Below are positions 53,934 through 63,568 of a DNA stretch of 64,000 nucleotides, piece by piece. The position numbers were made by a program, and so were the translations under genes. How positions within the stretch are numbered: the stretch's first letter is position 1; each line of letters opens with the position of its first letter. The stretch is from an uncultured Pseudomonadales bacterium (GTDB lineage Bacteria; Pseudomonadota; Gammaproteobacteria; Pseudomonadales; Cellvibrionaceae), in assembly GCA_947489425.1 (NCBI GenBank), contig CANLDL010000003.1, forward strand, positions 124,001 to 188,000, in the 5' to 3' direction. A model generated the notes under the pieces. The model saw nothing but the letters and a program-made list of their open reading frames with translations, searched no databases and was not told the DNA's origin.

Positions 53934-54209
53934 TTAGCGCGAGAGTGAAGCTGAGCAAACAGCAAACCCTAAACCTTTGAATATCCCATCAAACCTAACT
54001 GATTGTCGCATCCATAAAACACCAACTAATACCCTAGCCGATGCCAGTATTAAGAATAAAAATGCTTCAATTCTAGCTTTGCTGTTCTCTTTGAGTAAAT
54101 AGAGAACTAACCCATTTTTTTGCATAACACTGTATATATACCAATAATAAATATTGGCACGCTTAGCATGTAAAATAGATTTTAAGTCTGACGATGACAG
54201 GCTTGTCAC
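53934..54209 (-). pseudogene. cas1: cas1 remnant (type I-F), truncated and frameshifted
   Basis: A 91-codon frame starts GTG 54209 with AAAGGA upstream. Its first 40 residues (SDLKSILHAKRANIYYWYIY, then SVMQKNGLVLYL) match the N terminus of I-F Cas1 (SELKTILHSKRANIYY...GRVLYL). A jump follows to LASARVLVG, corresponding to the later LASAGVLVGF segment; there the other frame reads F-Y-G-C-D as in Cas1, showing a frameshift. The tail is unrelated. About three quarters of cas1, including the active-site Glu/His/Asp region, and all of cas2-3 are missing. Confidence 0.75.
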
Positions 54210-54625
54210 GGGATAGCGTCCTTTAATTATTGCCTTCTGAGCTAATCAATCCTATTGATCTTTTATAAGAGCAACTACTGTTTAAAATCGCCCTATGGAA
54301 CTAAAACATCAATATAGCGATGTTTCTGACCTATGGAGCTAATAATAATTCCAAAACATACTTAAAAAAACCGAAAAAATCCCACTTTTGAAAAACCTCT
54401 TAAAATAGGCCTATTACGAAGCGGCTAAAAGCGCTGATGTAGTCTAAAAATAAGCTATATCCTTGTTATATCTCTGCTTTTTCCCTTATATTCTAGCGAA
54501 CACGATATAGGCAGCGTAAAAAATAGAAGAAATAGGTACATATCAAAAAAATAGAATGTGGTCGAGTTCTGATATAGTTTCGAATAAGATACTGACCAAC
54601 CCATTGATAGATTTAAAAGGTTTTA
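54210..54625. other. Intergenic region upstream of the cas remnant operon
   Basis: About 415 bp, AT-rich. It contains a near-direct repeat (CCTATGGAACTAA at about 54293, CCTATGGAGCTAA at about 54331) around a small hairpin AAACATC/GATGTTT. TATAGGCAGC at about 54508 resembles the 3' half of a I-F repeat hairpin. It presumably holds the csy operon promoter. No ORF supported. Confidence 0.45.
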
Positions 54626-54913
54626 TTGTTGAAATATTGTACTCTTTTAGTCCCCGTGTTGATTTTAAGCGCCTGCGCAGGCTCAACATGGGTAACCCAA
54701 GATGGATTACCTACCGATAAAAATACGCTAACCAATGCACTGAATCGATGTGATTTTGAAAAGAGGCGTAAGGAAGCACTTGCTTACATAGAACAGCTTG
54801 ACAGCAAAACCGCGGACGACCTCATCATAGATGAGCACAAAGTAGACGATGACCCCGTTATAGATAAAGATACAATTGACTGCATGGCTCGCAAAGGCTT
54901 CAAGCTTCCTTAA
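54626..54913 (+). CDS. Small lipoprotein
   Basis: A 95-aa protein, probably initiated at TTG 54626 or TTG 54629 after AAAAGG; no ATG is in position. A lipoprotein signal is clear (LLVPVLILSACAG, lipobox LSAC with Cys17). The short mature part is acidic, with two further Cys. It resembles generic gammaproteobacterial outer-membrane lipoproteins but no family is recognised. It lies upstream of tkt on the same strand. Confidence 0.65.
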   Translation: MLKYCTLLVPVLILSACAGSTWVTQDGLPTDKNTLTNALNRCDFEKRRKEALAYIEQLDSKTADDLIIDEHKVDDDPVIDKDTIDCMARKGFKLP

Positions 54914-55084
54914 ACTCAGCACCTATTTTTATTAATGGCTTGACTATTAATTGTTACCGCAGATATTCCGTACAATTACCTCCCACCTTGGTAAATTTAC
55001 CCTTTTAACAGTGTTGCCAACCTCCCAAATATGCGAGAATGCGCCTTTTATAAGCCTCTATTTTTAACGTTAGGACACTAGTTT

Positions 55085-57088
55085 ATGTCAAATCGCCAAG
55101 ATCTCGCCAATGCCATACGCGCATTAAGTATGGATGCTGTTCAACAGGCTAATTCAGGCCACCCCGGTGCCCCAATGGGTATGGCCGATATTGCTGAGGT
55201 GCTATGGAATGATTATTTAGAACATAACCCTAACAATCCAGCATGGCCTGATCGCGACCGTTTTGTACTCTCTAATGGTCACGGTTCTATGTTGATCTAT
55301 TCGCTATTACATTTGTCAGGCTATGAGCTACCTATCGAAGAGCTTAAAAACTTCCGCCAGTTACACTCCAAAACGCCTGGTCACCCAGAGTATGGTTATG
55401 CACCGGGTGTTGAGACAACCACAGGCCCGCTTGGCCAAGGCATTACTAATGCTGTAGGTATGGCAACGGCAGAGAAAGTACTCGCCGCGCAATTTAACCG
55501 CGAAGGCCACGATATTGTCGACCACTACACTTACACCTTTTTAGGTGATGGCTGTTTGATGGAAGGTATCTCTCACGAGGCTTGCTCGCTAGCGGGCACC
55601 TTGGGTTTAGGTAAGTTAATTGCCTTTTACGATGACAATGGTATCTCTATCGATGGTGAAGTAGAGGGCTGGTTTAGCGACGATACACCCAAACGCTTTG
55701 AAGCTTATGGCTGGCAGGTTATTCCTAATGTCGATGGCCATGACAGCGAAGAGATTACAACAGCGATAGAAACCGCCCGCAAAGAATCCGAGCGTCCTAC
55801 ATTAATTTGCTGCAAAACGGTTATTGGTTTTGGCTCCCCCAATAAACAAGGTAAAGAAGATTGCCACGGTGCACCACTAGGTGCAGACGAAATTGCACTC
55901 ACCCGAGAAAAATTAGGCTGGAGCCATGGTGCCTTTGAAATACCCAAAGATATTTACGAAGGCTGGGATGCCAAAGCCAAAGGGGCAGAGCTTGAAAACA
56001 GCTGGAACAACCGTTTTGATGAGTACGCAAAAGCACACCCAGAACTCGCTGCAGAGTTTGATCGTCGCGTTATAAAAGGTGAGCTACCCGCTGATTTTAG
56101 CGCCAAGGCCGATGAGTATATTGCTCAATGCCAAGCCGATATGGAAAAAGTGGCCTCTCGTAAAGCCTCTCAGAACTGTTTGAATGCCTACGGCCCATTA
56201 TTGCCAGAACTTTTAGGTGGCTCCGCTGATTTAGCGGGTTCTAACTTAACGATTTGGTCGGGCTCTAAGCCTGTAAGTGCAGCCGATGCCAATGGTAATT
56301 ACCTCTACTACGGTGTACGTGAATTTGGCATGAGCGCCATGATGAATGGTATTGCACTACATGGCGGCTTTGTTAATTATGGCGCCACCTTTTTGATGTT
56401 TATGGAATACGCCCGCAATGCGGTACGTATGGCAGCATTGATGGGTAAACAAAGTATTTTCGTGTATACCCACGATTCTATCGGTCTGGGCGAAGACGGC
56501 CCAACTCATCAACCCGTAGAGCAATTAACTGCCCTACGCTCGACGCCTAACTTACATACATGGCGCCCCTGCGACACGGTAGAATCCGCCGTTAGCTGGA
56601 AGTCTGCCATTACTCGACAAAATGGCCCTAGCGCCTTGATATTTTCTCGCCAAGGTCTTGCACCTATGACACGCGATAAGGGCCAAGTTGCGAATATAGA
56701 ACGTGGCGGTTACATACTTAGTGATTGTGCTGGTGAGCCTGATTTAATTTTAATTGCCACCGGCTCTGAAGTAGAACTTGCTATGAACGCTGCAACAAAG
56801 CTTAGCGAGCAAGGTAAAAAGATTCGTGTTGTCTCTATGCCTTGTGCCGAGATATTTGCTGCACAGGACGCCCAATATAAGCAATCAGTATTGCCTATAG
56901 AGGTAGGTGCTCGCATTGCTATCGAAGCTGCTCACGAAGACTTTTGGTATAAATTTGTAGGCCTTGATGGACGCATCATTGGGATGAACAGCTTTGGCGA
57001 ATCGGCCCCGATTAATGATTTGATGACGCACTTTGGGTTTACTCTCGATAACGTACTAGCCGCTGCTGACGAATTACTAGTTGACTAA
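55085..57088 (+). CDS. tkt: Transketolase
   Basis: A 667-aa transketolase: [81 protein letters not shown] (thiamine diphosphate motif GDG), [23 protein letters not shown], and the C-terminal domain. Transfers two-carbon units in the pentose phosphate pathway. It heads a block with epd, pgk and fba, a common gammaproteobacterial arrangement. A strong terminator follows. Confidence 0.97.
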   Translation: MSNRQDLANAIRALSMDAVQQANSGHPGAPMGMADIAEVLWNDYLEHNPNNPAWPDRDRFVLSNGHGSMLIYSLLHLSGYELPIEELKNFRQLHSKTPGHPEYGYAPGVETTTGPLGQGITNAVGMATAEKVLAAQFNREGHDIVDHYTYTFLGDGCLMEGISHEACSLAGTLGLGKLIAFYDDNGISIDGEVEGWFSDDTPKRFEAYGWQVIPNVDGHDSEEITTAIETARKESERPTLICCKTVIGFGSPNKQGKEDCHGAPLGADEIALTREKLGWSHGAFEIPKDIYEGWDAKAKGAELENSWNNRFDEYAKAHPELAAEFDRRVIKGELPADFSAKADEYIAQCQADMEKVASRKASQNCLNAYGPLLPELLGGSADLAGSNLTIWSGSKPVSAADANGNYLYYGVREFGMSAMMNGIALHGGFVNYGATFLMFMEYARNAVRMAALMGKQSIFVYTHDSIGLGEDGPTHQPVEQLTALRSTPNLHTWRPCDTVESAVSWKSAITRQNGPSALIFSRQGLAPMTRDKGQVANIERGGYILSDCAGEPDLILIATGSEVELAMNAATKLSEQGKKIRVVSMPCAEIFAAQDAQYKQSVLPIEVGARIAIEAAHEDFWYKFVGLDGRIIGMNSFGESAPINDLMTHFGFTLDNVLAAADELLVD

Positions 57089-57098
57089 CTTGTATCTA

Positions 57099-57132
57099 AA
57101 CGACTGCGTATTTGTATAAATACGCAGTCGTT
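57099..57132 (+). terminator. Rho-independent terminator after tkt
   Basis: A perfect 15-bp stem AACGACTGCGTATTT (57099-57113) / AAATACGCAGTCGTT (57118-57132) with a 4-base loop and ATTTTAT after it. Confidence 0.85.
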
Positions 57133-57197
57133 ATTTTATCACTGCTCATTGTTTTTATATCTATCAATACTTATACCAATCAACAATAATAAAGCTT

Positions 57198-58241
57198 ATG
57201 CCAATCAATATTGCTATTAATGGTTACGGTCGTATTGGCCGCTGTGTGTTACGTGCTCTGTTTGAATCTAAGTTGCAAGACAGCATTAATATTGTTGCTA
57301 TTAATGAGCTTGCTGATGCTAAAACTATTGCACACTTGACTAAGTACGACTCCACCCACGGAAAATTTTCGGGTAATGTCGCACTCAACGATCAGTGCTT
57401 ATCTATCAGCCAAACCCATATTCGTTTATTTCATGAAGAGAGCATAGAGCGGCTACCTTGGGAGCAGCTTAAGGTTGATCTAGTACTAGAATGTACTGGC
57501 TCCTTTACTGACCGCCAAACTGCGATGCAACATATTAACGCTGGCGCTAAGCGCGTATTGTTTTCTCAACCCGCAGAAAGCGATGTTGATGCAACTATTA
57601 TTTTTGGCATTAACGAAGACTCACTCAAGCCTGAACACAAGATCATTTCAAGTGCCTCTTGTACGACCAATTGTATTGTTCCGGTTATCGATACTCTCGA
57701 TAAACAAATAGGTGTCGAGAGTGGCGTGATCACCACGATTCACTCGGCTATGAATGACCAACCCGTTATTGATGCCTATCACGATACAGACTTACGCAAA
57801 ACACGCTCTGCTGTACAATCTATTATCCCTGTCGATACTGGCCTTGCCCGTGGTATTGAGCGCATATTACCAGGCCTTGCAGGCCGATTTCAGGCACAAG
57901 CTATGCGTGTACCTACCGTTAATGTCTCAGCCATTGATTTATCGGTTGTGGTTAATCAAAACGTCGACAGCACCATAATTAACAACATATTACAATCGGC
58001 TGCTAATGACATGCCGCACATATTAGGCTTTACTAATGAGCCTTTAGCCTCCTGCGACTTTAATCATGACGCTCGCTCTGGCATTATTGATGCCAGTCAA
58101 ACACGCGTTGCCGGTAAGAATTTAGTAAAAGTGTTGACGTGGTTTGACAACGAATGGGGATTTGCTAATCGCATGCTAGATGTTGTTAGCAAAGTACACG
58201 CATTAGACACTCATAAAGAGCCATGCTATGAAAAAGTATAA
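57198..58241 (+). CDS. epd: Erythrose-4-phosphate dehydrogenase
   Basis: A 347-aa GAPDH-superfamily protein closer to Epd than to Gap[44 protein letters not shown], catalytic Cys in [65 protein letters not shown], and [11 protein letters not shown]. The [13 protein letters not shown] segment is Epd-like (GapA has TATQKTVDGPS). It oxidises erythrose 4-phosphate toward pyridoxal phosphate, linked to the transketolase product. Its 3' end overlaps the next gene by 14 bp. Confidence 0.9.
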   Translation: MPINIAINGYGRIGRCVLRALFESKLQDSINIVAINELADAKTIAHLTKYDSTHGKFSGNVALNDQCLSISQTHIRLFHEESIERLPWEQLKVDLVLECTGSFTDRQTAMQHINAGAKRVLFSQPAESDVDATIIFGINEDSLKPEHKIISSASCTTNCIVPVIDTLDKQIGVESGVITTIHSAMNDQPVIDAYHDTDLRKTRSAVQSIIPVDTGLARGIERILPGLAGRFQAQAMRVPTVNVSAIDLSVVVNQNVDSTIINNILQSAANDMPHILGFTNEPLASCDFNHDARSGIIDASQTRVAGKNLVKVLTWFDNEWGFANRMLDVVSKVHALDTHKEPCYEKV

Positions 58242-58746
58242 TATTGTTATTTTTGGCCTTATCCTATTTGTCATTAGCAGCATTAGCCATGCAGCCGGAG
58301 AGATATACCGGTATAAAAACGCAGAGGGCAATACTGTTTATTCCGACAGAAAGCCCGACACCGATCACGAGGTTGTGAAAGGCCCAAGCAAGAAGTCCGT
58401 ATCATCAAATACCACACCAGAGCCTACCGATACAGAACAAACCCCTACGCCTAGCCGTACCGTAGAAGAAGTCAAAGAAATTACCGACACACTTAAAACA
58501 GATATAGATATTCTGTACACCGAGCTCGTTAATAAGAATAGCGAAACTAAAGGAAATGTCGTCGTCAGCTTTACTATCGTGCAAGCAGGCAATGTTAGCC
58601 ATTGCGCAGAGGACGAGTCTGAGATGCAAGGCGCTAAATTTGATGGCTCTATTTGCGAAAAAATCAGAGGCTTAGAATTTGGCGAAGTAGAAGGCTCAGA
58701 CCCAGTTAGACTAACCTTTACTTATAATTTTGGAGAAGGTAACTAA
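58228..58746 (+). CDS. DUF4124 protein with AgmX/PglI-like C-terminal domain
   Basis: A 172-aa exported protein: signal peptide ([22 protein letters not shown]), DUF4124 segment ([21 protein letters not shown]), a Pro/Thr-rich linker (about 50-75), then a domain like the AgmX/PglI C terminus ([19 protein letters not shown] near residue 112, ending [12 protein letters not shown]). Likely periplasmic; function unknown. It overlaps the epd 3' end, so it is translated from the same message and sits inside the glycolytic block. Confidence 0.75.
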   Translation: MKKYNIVIFGLILFVISSISHAAGEIYRYKNAEGNTVYSDRKPDTDHEVVKGPSKKSVSSNTTPEPTDTEQTPTPSRTVEEVKEITDTLKTDIDILYTELVNKNSETKGNVVVSFTIVQAGNVSHCAEDESEMQGAKFDGSICEKIRGLEFGEVEGSDPVRLTFTYNFGEGN

Positions 58747-58821
58747 GCCTCTCACTGATAGTTAGCTGAATATAGCGTTAAAAATAACTTTAAACATAAC
58801 ACCGCACCACCAGGATTAATT

Positions 58822-59988
58822 ATGAATGTGTTTTCTATGGCTGACCTCGACTTAAACGGTCAGCGCGTTTTAATTAGAGAAGATCTAAACGTACCGATTA
58901 AAGACGGGCAGGTCACATCAGATGCAAGAATTCGTGCCGCCCTACCCACTATAGAACAAGCACGTAATGCCGGCGCAAAAGTTATTTTGATGTCACATCT
59001 TGGCCGCCCAACCGAGGGCGAGCCTGACGAGAAATTTTCTCTTGCTCCTGTGGCTAAACATTTAAGCAACTTACTTGGCAGCGATGTCAGTCTTGTGAAA
59101 GATTGGCAGGACGGTGTTGATATTAATAATGGTGATGTTGTTTTACTCGAAAACGTACGCTTTAACGTTGGCGAGAAAAAAGACGCCGAAGACCTCGCCA
59201 AAGCTTATGCTGCACTTTGCGACATTTTTGTGATGGATGCCTTTGGTACAGCACATCGTGCGCAGGCCTCTACTCATGGCGTTGCTAAATTTGCACCCGT
59301 TGCCTGTGCTGGGCCACTCTTAGTAGGTGAATTAACCGCACTAGAACAAGCTCTCGCCAAACCAGCGCGCCCTATGGTTGCCATTGTTGGTGGCTCTAAA
59401 GTTTCGACCAAACTAACGGTATTAGAGTCCCTTGCCGATATTGCCGATCAAATTATTGTGGGAGGTGGTATTGCCAATACCTTTTTAGCCGCTAGCGATT
59501 TACCGGTGGGCAAATCCCTTTGCGAAAACGATTTAATACCCAATGCAAAAGCCTTAATGGCTAAAACTAATATTCCCGTACCCACCGATGTGATTGTAGG
59601 CACCGAATTTTCCGAAACCGCCATAGCGACATTAAAGGAAGCAAGTGGGGTTAGTGAAGACGATATGATTTTTGATATTGGCCCTGAGTCTTCAAAAGCG
59701 CTCGCCGATATTCTTAAATCTGCAAAGACCATTATTTGGAATGGCCCTGTTGGCGTATTTGAATTTGACCAATTTGGGCAAGGTACCAAGGCATTATCGC
59801 AAGCTATTGCCGAGAGCGATGGGTTTTCTATCGCGGGTGGGGGTGACACGCTAGCGGCCGTTGATAAATACAATATTGCTGACAAGGTCTCTTATATATC
59901 AACGGGGGGAGGCGCATTTTTAGAATATGTCGAGGGTAAAACCCTACCTGCCGTTGCTATTTTAGAAAAAAGAAAACAAGCGTCTTAA
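58822..59988 (+). CDS. pgk: Phosphoglycerate kinase
   Basis: A 388-aa Pgk: [89 protein letters not shown], and nucleotide motif [16 protein letters not shown]. Glycolytic ATP-forming step, reversible in gluconeogenesis. Order tkt-epd-pgk-fba is typical for gammaproteobacteria. Confidence 0.97.
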   Translation: MNVFSMADLDLNGQRVLIREDLNVPIKDGQVTSDARIRAALPTIEQARNAGAKVILMSHLGRPTEGEPDEKFSLAPVAKHLSNLLGSDVSLVKDWQDGVDINNGDVVLLENVRFNVGEKKDAEDLAKAYAALCDIFVMDAFGTAHRAQASTHGVAKFAPVACAGPLLVGELTALEQALAKPARPMVAIVGGSKVSTKLTVLESLADIADQIIVGGGIANTFLAASDLPVGKSLCENDLIPNAKALMAKTNIPVPTDVIVGTEFSETAIATLKEASGVSEDDMIFDIGPESSKALADILKSAKTIIWNGPVGVFEFDQFGQGTKALSQAIAESDGFSIAGGGDTLAAVDKYNIADKVSYISTGGGAFLEYVEGKTLPAVAILEKRKQAS

Positions 59989-60075
59989 GCCCATTACCAA
60001 CACGTTTAAAAATTTATTGGCTTTAGCCATTAATAAAAAATTGTACAACAAAGACAGAATGTAAAGGAAACCCTC

Positions 60076-61107
60076 ATGCCAGTCGTTAATTACCAGCAAT
60101 ATTGCCACATGCTTGATAATGCCAAACAAAATAAGTTTGCTTATCCTGCGATTAATATCACCTCAAGTGAAACAATTAATGCAGCACTGCTTGCCTTTAA
60201 AGAAGCCAACTCCGACGGCATCATTCAAGTTTCTACCGGTGGAGGCAAATTTGCATCAGGCCAAGGCGTCGGCTCTATGGTTAAAGGTGCTATCGGCCTT
60301 GCCGTCTACACTCACATGATGGCAGAAGAATACGACGTTAATATCGCCCTGCATACCGACCACTGTCACCCTGAGTTTGTCGAGCCATTTTTAATGCCGC
60401 TGATCGCCGAGACTAAGCGTCGCCGCGCAGCAGGCCTACCTAATTTATTTAGCTCGCACATGTACGATGGCTCTGCACTACCCATGGACGAAAACATCGC
60501 AGAATCTAAGCGCATTATGGCCGAGTGCGTCGAAAACGATATCATTTTAGAAATAGAAACCGGCATTGTTGGCGGCGAAGAAGACGGTCACGATACTTCA
60601 GATGTCGCAGCTGACAAACTCTATACCACTCCAGAAGACATGGTCATGGCCGCTAAAGAATTAGGCTCGATGGGTCGCTTTATGTTGGCGGCAACCTTTG
60701 GCAATGTACATGGTGTTTACAAGCCCGGCAATGTAAAACTAACCCCATCAATTTTAAGAGACGGCCAAGAGGCAGTAGTTAAGGCCTTAGGCGATAGCGC
60801 ACACCTTGACTTAGTGTTTCATGGTGGCTCGGGCTCTGAATTACACGAAATTCATGAAACACTAGAATACGGCGTTATCAAAATGAATATCGACACCGAT
60901 ACACAATACGCATACTCTCGCCCTATTGTTGACCACATGTTCAAACACTATGACGAGATGCTAAAAGTCGAAGGTGAAGTCGGTAATAAAAAAATGTATG
61001 ACCCTCGAGCCTACGGTAAAAAAGCTGAGCGCAATATGGCTGACCGTATTATGCAAGCCTGTGATGATTTACGCTCAACAGGCACCTCTTTAGGTAAAAA
61101 TATTTAA
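60076..61107 (+). CDS. fba: Class II fructose-bisphosphate aldolase
   Basis: A 343-aa class II aldolase with zinc ligands in ALHTDHCHPEF, LEIETGIVGGEEDG, GNVHGVYKPGN and DLVFHGGSGSELHEI, plus VIKMNIDTDTQYAYSRP for phosphate binding. It has the longer yeast/E. coli FbaA-type layout. AAAGGAAA precedes the start. A tight hairpin (TCTGTGAC-ATA-GTCACAGA, 61131-61149) follows. Confidence 0.95.
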   Translation: MPVVNYQQYCHMLDNAKQNKFAYPAINITSSETINAALLAFKEANSDGIIQVSTGGGKFASGQGVGSMVKGAIGLAVYTHMMAEEYDVNIALHTDHCHPEFVEPFLMPLIAETKRRRAAGLPNLFSSHMYDGSALPMDENIAESKRIMAECVENDIILEIETGIVGGEEDGHDTSDVAADKLYTTPEDMVMAAKELGSMGRFMLAATFGNVHGVYKPGNVKLTPSILRDGQEAVVKALGDSAHLDLVFHGGSGSELHEIHETLEYGVIKMNIDTDTQYAYSRPIVDHMFKHYDEMLKVEGEVGNKKMYDPRAYGKKAERNMADRIMQACDDLRSTGTSLGKNI

Positions 61108-61130
61108 TCGCTAAAAATCATAGAGCTTCG

Positions 61131-61149
61131 TCTGTGACATAGTCACAGA
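61131..61149 (+). terminator. Hairpin downstream of fba
   Basis: A perfect 8-bp stem with a 3-base loop, outer CATAG/CTATG arms. No T-tract follows, so it may be a processing or stability element rather than a classical terminator. Confidence 0.5.
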
Positions 61150-61226
61150 TGCCCTATGTGCAATAGGTTATAGTAAATACTGTAAATGATAATTAATTCA
61201 CTTTTTATATTACTACGGAGCATTTT

Positions 61227-61727
61227 ATGAAAGTTTTTACAAAGGCATTAGCCTTGTCCTCAGCACTCACTGCATCTGTTTTTTTTACAAGTCATCTTTT
61301 TGCCGCACATCATGGAGGCGGTCACGACAAAGCACACTCAAACGGGCTTGTGACCGTTAAGAGTAGTCATTCTGTTGCCGATACTGCCGATAAACTAGAA
61401 GCTGTTTTAAAATCCAAAGGGATGACCGTTTTCACACGTATTAACCATGCAGCAGGTGCTAAAAAAGTTGGTAAAGAGTTACGCCCTACCGAGCTGGTTA
61501 TTTTTGGCAACCCTAAGGTTGGCACTCCTATTATGCAGTGTGCACAAAGTGTTGCTATCGATTTACCGCAAAAAATGCTTATTTGGCAAGATGCCAAAGG
61601 TGACACATGGCTTGGCTACAATGACCCTGCACATCTTAAAAAACGTCACAGTATAGAAGGCTGCGATGCAGTACTCAAAAAAGTAACGGGCGCACTTGGT
61701 AAATTTGCAGCAGCAGCGAGCAAATAA
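61227..61727 (+). CDS. DUF302 exported protein
   Basis: A 166-aa protein with signal peptide (MKVFTKALALSSALTASVFFTSHLFA), a His-rich segment just after it (AHHGGGHDKAHS, potential metal ligand), then a DUF302 domain: TADKLEAVLKSKGMTVFTRINHAAGAKKVG, LRPTELVIFGNPKVGTPIMQCAQSVAIDLPQKMLIWQDAKG, TWLGYNDP. DUF302 proteins are periplasmic or cytoplasmic with unknown function. It is followed 17 bp later by the DUF808 gene. Confidence 0.85.
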   Translation: MKVFTKALALSSALTASVFFTSHLFAAHHGGGHDKAHSNGLVTVKSSHSVADTADKLEAVLKSKGMTVFTRINHAAGAKKVGKELRPTELVIFGNPKVGTPIMQCAQSVAIDLPQKMLIWQDAKGDTWLGYNDPAHLKKRHSIEGCDAVLKKVTGALGKFAAAASK

Positions 61728-61744
61728 AATAAGGATAGGTATTA

Positions 61745-62707
61745 ATGGCAGGTTCTAGCTTATTACTGTTACTGGATGACATCACGGCACTACTGGATGA
61801 TATCGCAACGATGTCCAAGGTAGCAGGGAAAAAAACCGCCGCAGTATTAGGCGATGACCTTGCCGTTAATGCACAACAATTAACCGGACTTAGCGCCGAG
61901 CGAGAAATACCCATTGTTTGGTCTGTTGCCAAAGGCTCTTTTCTCAATAAGTTAATTCTTGTACCTTCGGCACTGGCTATTAGTGCCATTGCTCCTTGGC
62001 TTATTATTCCTCTACTTATTTGTGGCGCTCTATTTTTGTGCTTTGAGGGCTTCGAGGCTGTGTGGCACTTCTTACATAATAGAAAGCTGCACAAAAAAAC
62101 ATCACTCTCCAAAGAACACGCAAGTGAAGAGGCACCGGACAATACCGTAATAACCCCACCCGATGCAGCGACGATTGCCGCTCTAGAAGAAGAAAAGATC
62201 AAGGGCGCCATTCGTACTGACTTTATTTTATCGGCCGAAATCATCGTTATTACCTTAGGCGTTGTTAGCGCCCAAGCATTTATCACTCAAGTGGGCGTAC
62301 TAGCTACGGTGGCCATTTTGATTACTGTTGGTGTGTATGGCTTAGTGGCAGGCATTGTCAAATTGGATGATCTTGGACTGTATCTTACCCGCAAGGCAGA
62401 TGCCACCTCGCAAAAAATTGGACGAGGCTTACTGGCCTTTGCCCCTAAATTGATGAAGGGTTTATCCGTTTTTGGAACACTGGCTATGTTTATGGTCGGC
62501 GGCGGCATTATCACCCACGACATCGCCTTTTTTCATCATATCAGCGAGGCTATTAGCCACGCATTAGCCAACCCTTTTATATCAGCGACTGCTTCGATTT
62601 TATACGACATGTTTGTTGGGCTTATTTTTGGGGGTTTGGTTTTGGTTGCTGTCAGGGCCTATTCCACGCTCATTGGATTTCGCCTGTTGCATCAAAAAAA
62701 GCGGTAA
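61745..62707 (+). CDS. DUF808 (YedI-like) inner-membrane protein
   Basis: A 320-aa membrane protein: MAGSSLLLLLDDITALLDDIATMSKVAGKKTAAVLGDDLAVNAQQLTGL at the N terminus is the DUF808 hallmark. Helices follow (KLILVPSALAISAIAPWLIIPLLICGALFLCFEGFEAVWH; further pairs to about residue 310) separated by a charged loop around 115-150. Function unknown. Same strand and close to the DUF302 gene; ends with basic residues (HQKKR). Confidence 0.9.
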   Translation: MAGSSLLLLLDDITALLDDIATMSKVAGKKTAAVLGDDLAVNAQQLTGLSAEREIPIVWSVAKGSFLNKLILVPSALAISAIAPWLIIPLLICGALFLCFEGFEAVWHFLHNRKLHKKTSLSKEHASEEAPDNTVITPPDAATIAALEEEKIKGAIRTDFILSAEIIVITLGVVSAQAFITQVGVLATVAILITVGVYGLVAGIVKLDDLGLYLTRKADATSQKIGRGLLAFAPKLMKGLSVFGTLAMFMVGGGIITHDIAFFHHISEAISHALANPFISATASILYDMFVGLIFGGLVLVAVRAYSTLIGFRLLHQKKR

Positions 62708-62789
62708 TCAAGGCACGAGGAGCGAAGTTTGGTCATTCCAAATAAGCCAAGAGCAACAATGAGTAACGCTTTTTTTATGCAACCCGAAG

Positions 62790-62885
62790 GGCTGGACTCT
62801 TTTTTCTTCTCACCGCGTTGCCACTCGTTCATGTAAAGTTATTACACTACACTCATGACGCCTTGCGAGAAGAAAAAATAGCCAC
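62790..62885. repeat. Inverted-repeat element downstream of the DUF808 gene
   Basis: Arms TTTTTTCTTCTC (about 62801-62812) and GAGAAGAAAAAA (about 62867-62878) are perfect complements about 54 bp apart, with smaller GCG/CGC pairings inside. It could be a structured terminator-like RNA or an interspersed non-coding repeat. The rest of the 62708-63107 gap holds only a second hairpin. Confidence 0.5.
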
Positions 62886-63027
62886 CAGCAGGCGCCATCA
62901 AATGAGCGTGGAATAGGCCTACCTTTATCAAAAAATTCGCGCCAAATAAGTGGGACCTAAGTCTATTATTATAGGCTGCCTAATTACTTTTCAAATAAGG
63001 AGTATCTGCTACTATTAAAAGTAACAG

Positions 63028-63063
63028 GACGTTTTTAGTTAACGCCTGTTAATTAAAAACGTC
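63028..63063. other. Long hairpin upstream of the PilZ gene
   Basis: GACGTTTTTA (63028-63037) pairs with TAAAAACGTC (63054-63063), and inner TTAAC/GTTAA extends the stem to a 4-base loop with one wobble or mismatch. It ends 44 bp before the PilZ start, so it may be an operator dyad, a terminator for upstream read-through, or an mRNA leader structure. Confidence 0.5.
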
Positions 63064-63107
63064 TCAACAAGTTCCCATACCACGTGGGCCATGTTACGGA
63101 CAAAATC

Positions 63108-63530
63108 ATGTTAGATAGTGACAATCGAAAATATATTCGCCACCCATCAGATATCCCTCTGCAATATGCACTTATCGATAAGCCGGTCCATCACGCTAAA
63201 TCTACCAACAATATAAGCCTTGGTGGACTGAGTTTTAGAGTAAAAGAAGAGCTAAAAGCCGATAGTTGGCTCACGATTACTATTGACCTTTACGATAATG
63301 ACTTTAAAGTAGATGCGCAGGTATGCTGGTGCCGTGCTAAAAGTGATACATCCTATGATGTTGGTGTTGACTTCGCAGATAATTTAGATGCTTTTTCGAT
63401 ACGTATGATTGAACAGCTCTGTTATATTGAATGCTATAAAAAGAAAGTATTCGACAATGAGGGGCGTAAGCTTAGTAATGATGAAGCCGCAAAGGAATGG
63501 ATAGAAAAATTTGCGACTGAATTTCCGTAA
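63108..63530 (+). CDS. PilZ-domain protein
   Basis: ATG 63108 (140 aa) is preferred; a GTG at 63084 adds eight residues. The PilZ c-di-GMP motifs are visible: R-K-Y-I-R-H-P near residue 7 (RxxxR) and NNISLGGLSF (D/N-x-S-x-x-G). The domain ends near DVGVDF; a helical tail of about 45 residues follows. It is a likely cyclic-di-GMP effector for motility or surface behaviour; the partner is unknown. It precedes an alpha/beta hydrolase gene by 38 bp. Confidence 0.85.
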   Translation: MLDSDNRKYIRHPSDIPLQYALIDKPVHHAKSTNNISLGGLSFRVKEELKADSWLTITIDLYDNDFKVDAQVCWCRAKSDTSYDVGVDFADNLDAFSIRMIEQLCYIECYKKKVFDNEGRKLSNDEAAKEWIEKFATEFP

Positions 63531-63568
63531 ACCTGTAAATTCATCAGTTATTCAACGCTTTATAATTT

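Noticed and set aside
49753-54209. Tn7-like CRISPR-associated transposon (type I-F3)
   Set aside because: Csy1 and Csy2 are separate genes, a cas1 fossil is present, and no tniQ, tnsA, tnsB or tnsC is visible within this window. A degraded I-F1 locus explains the data better.
49753-54209. Type I-F2 (minimal variant lacking large subunit)
   Set aside because: The large subunit Csy1 is present with its characteristic KPQNIS block, and Csy2 and Csy3 are of I-F1 type.
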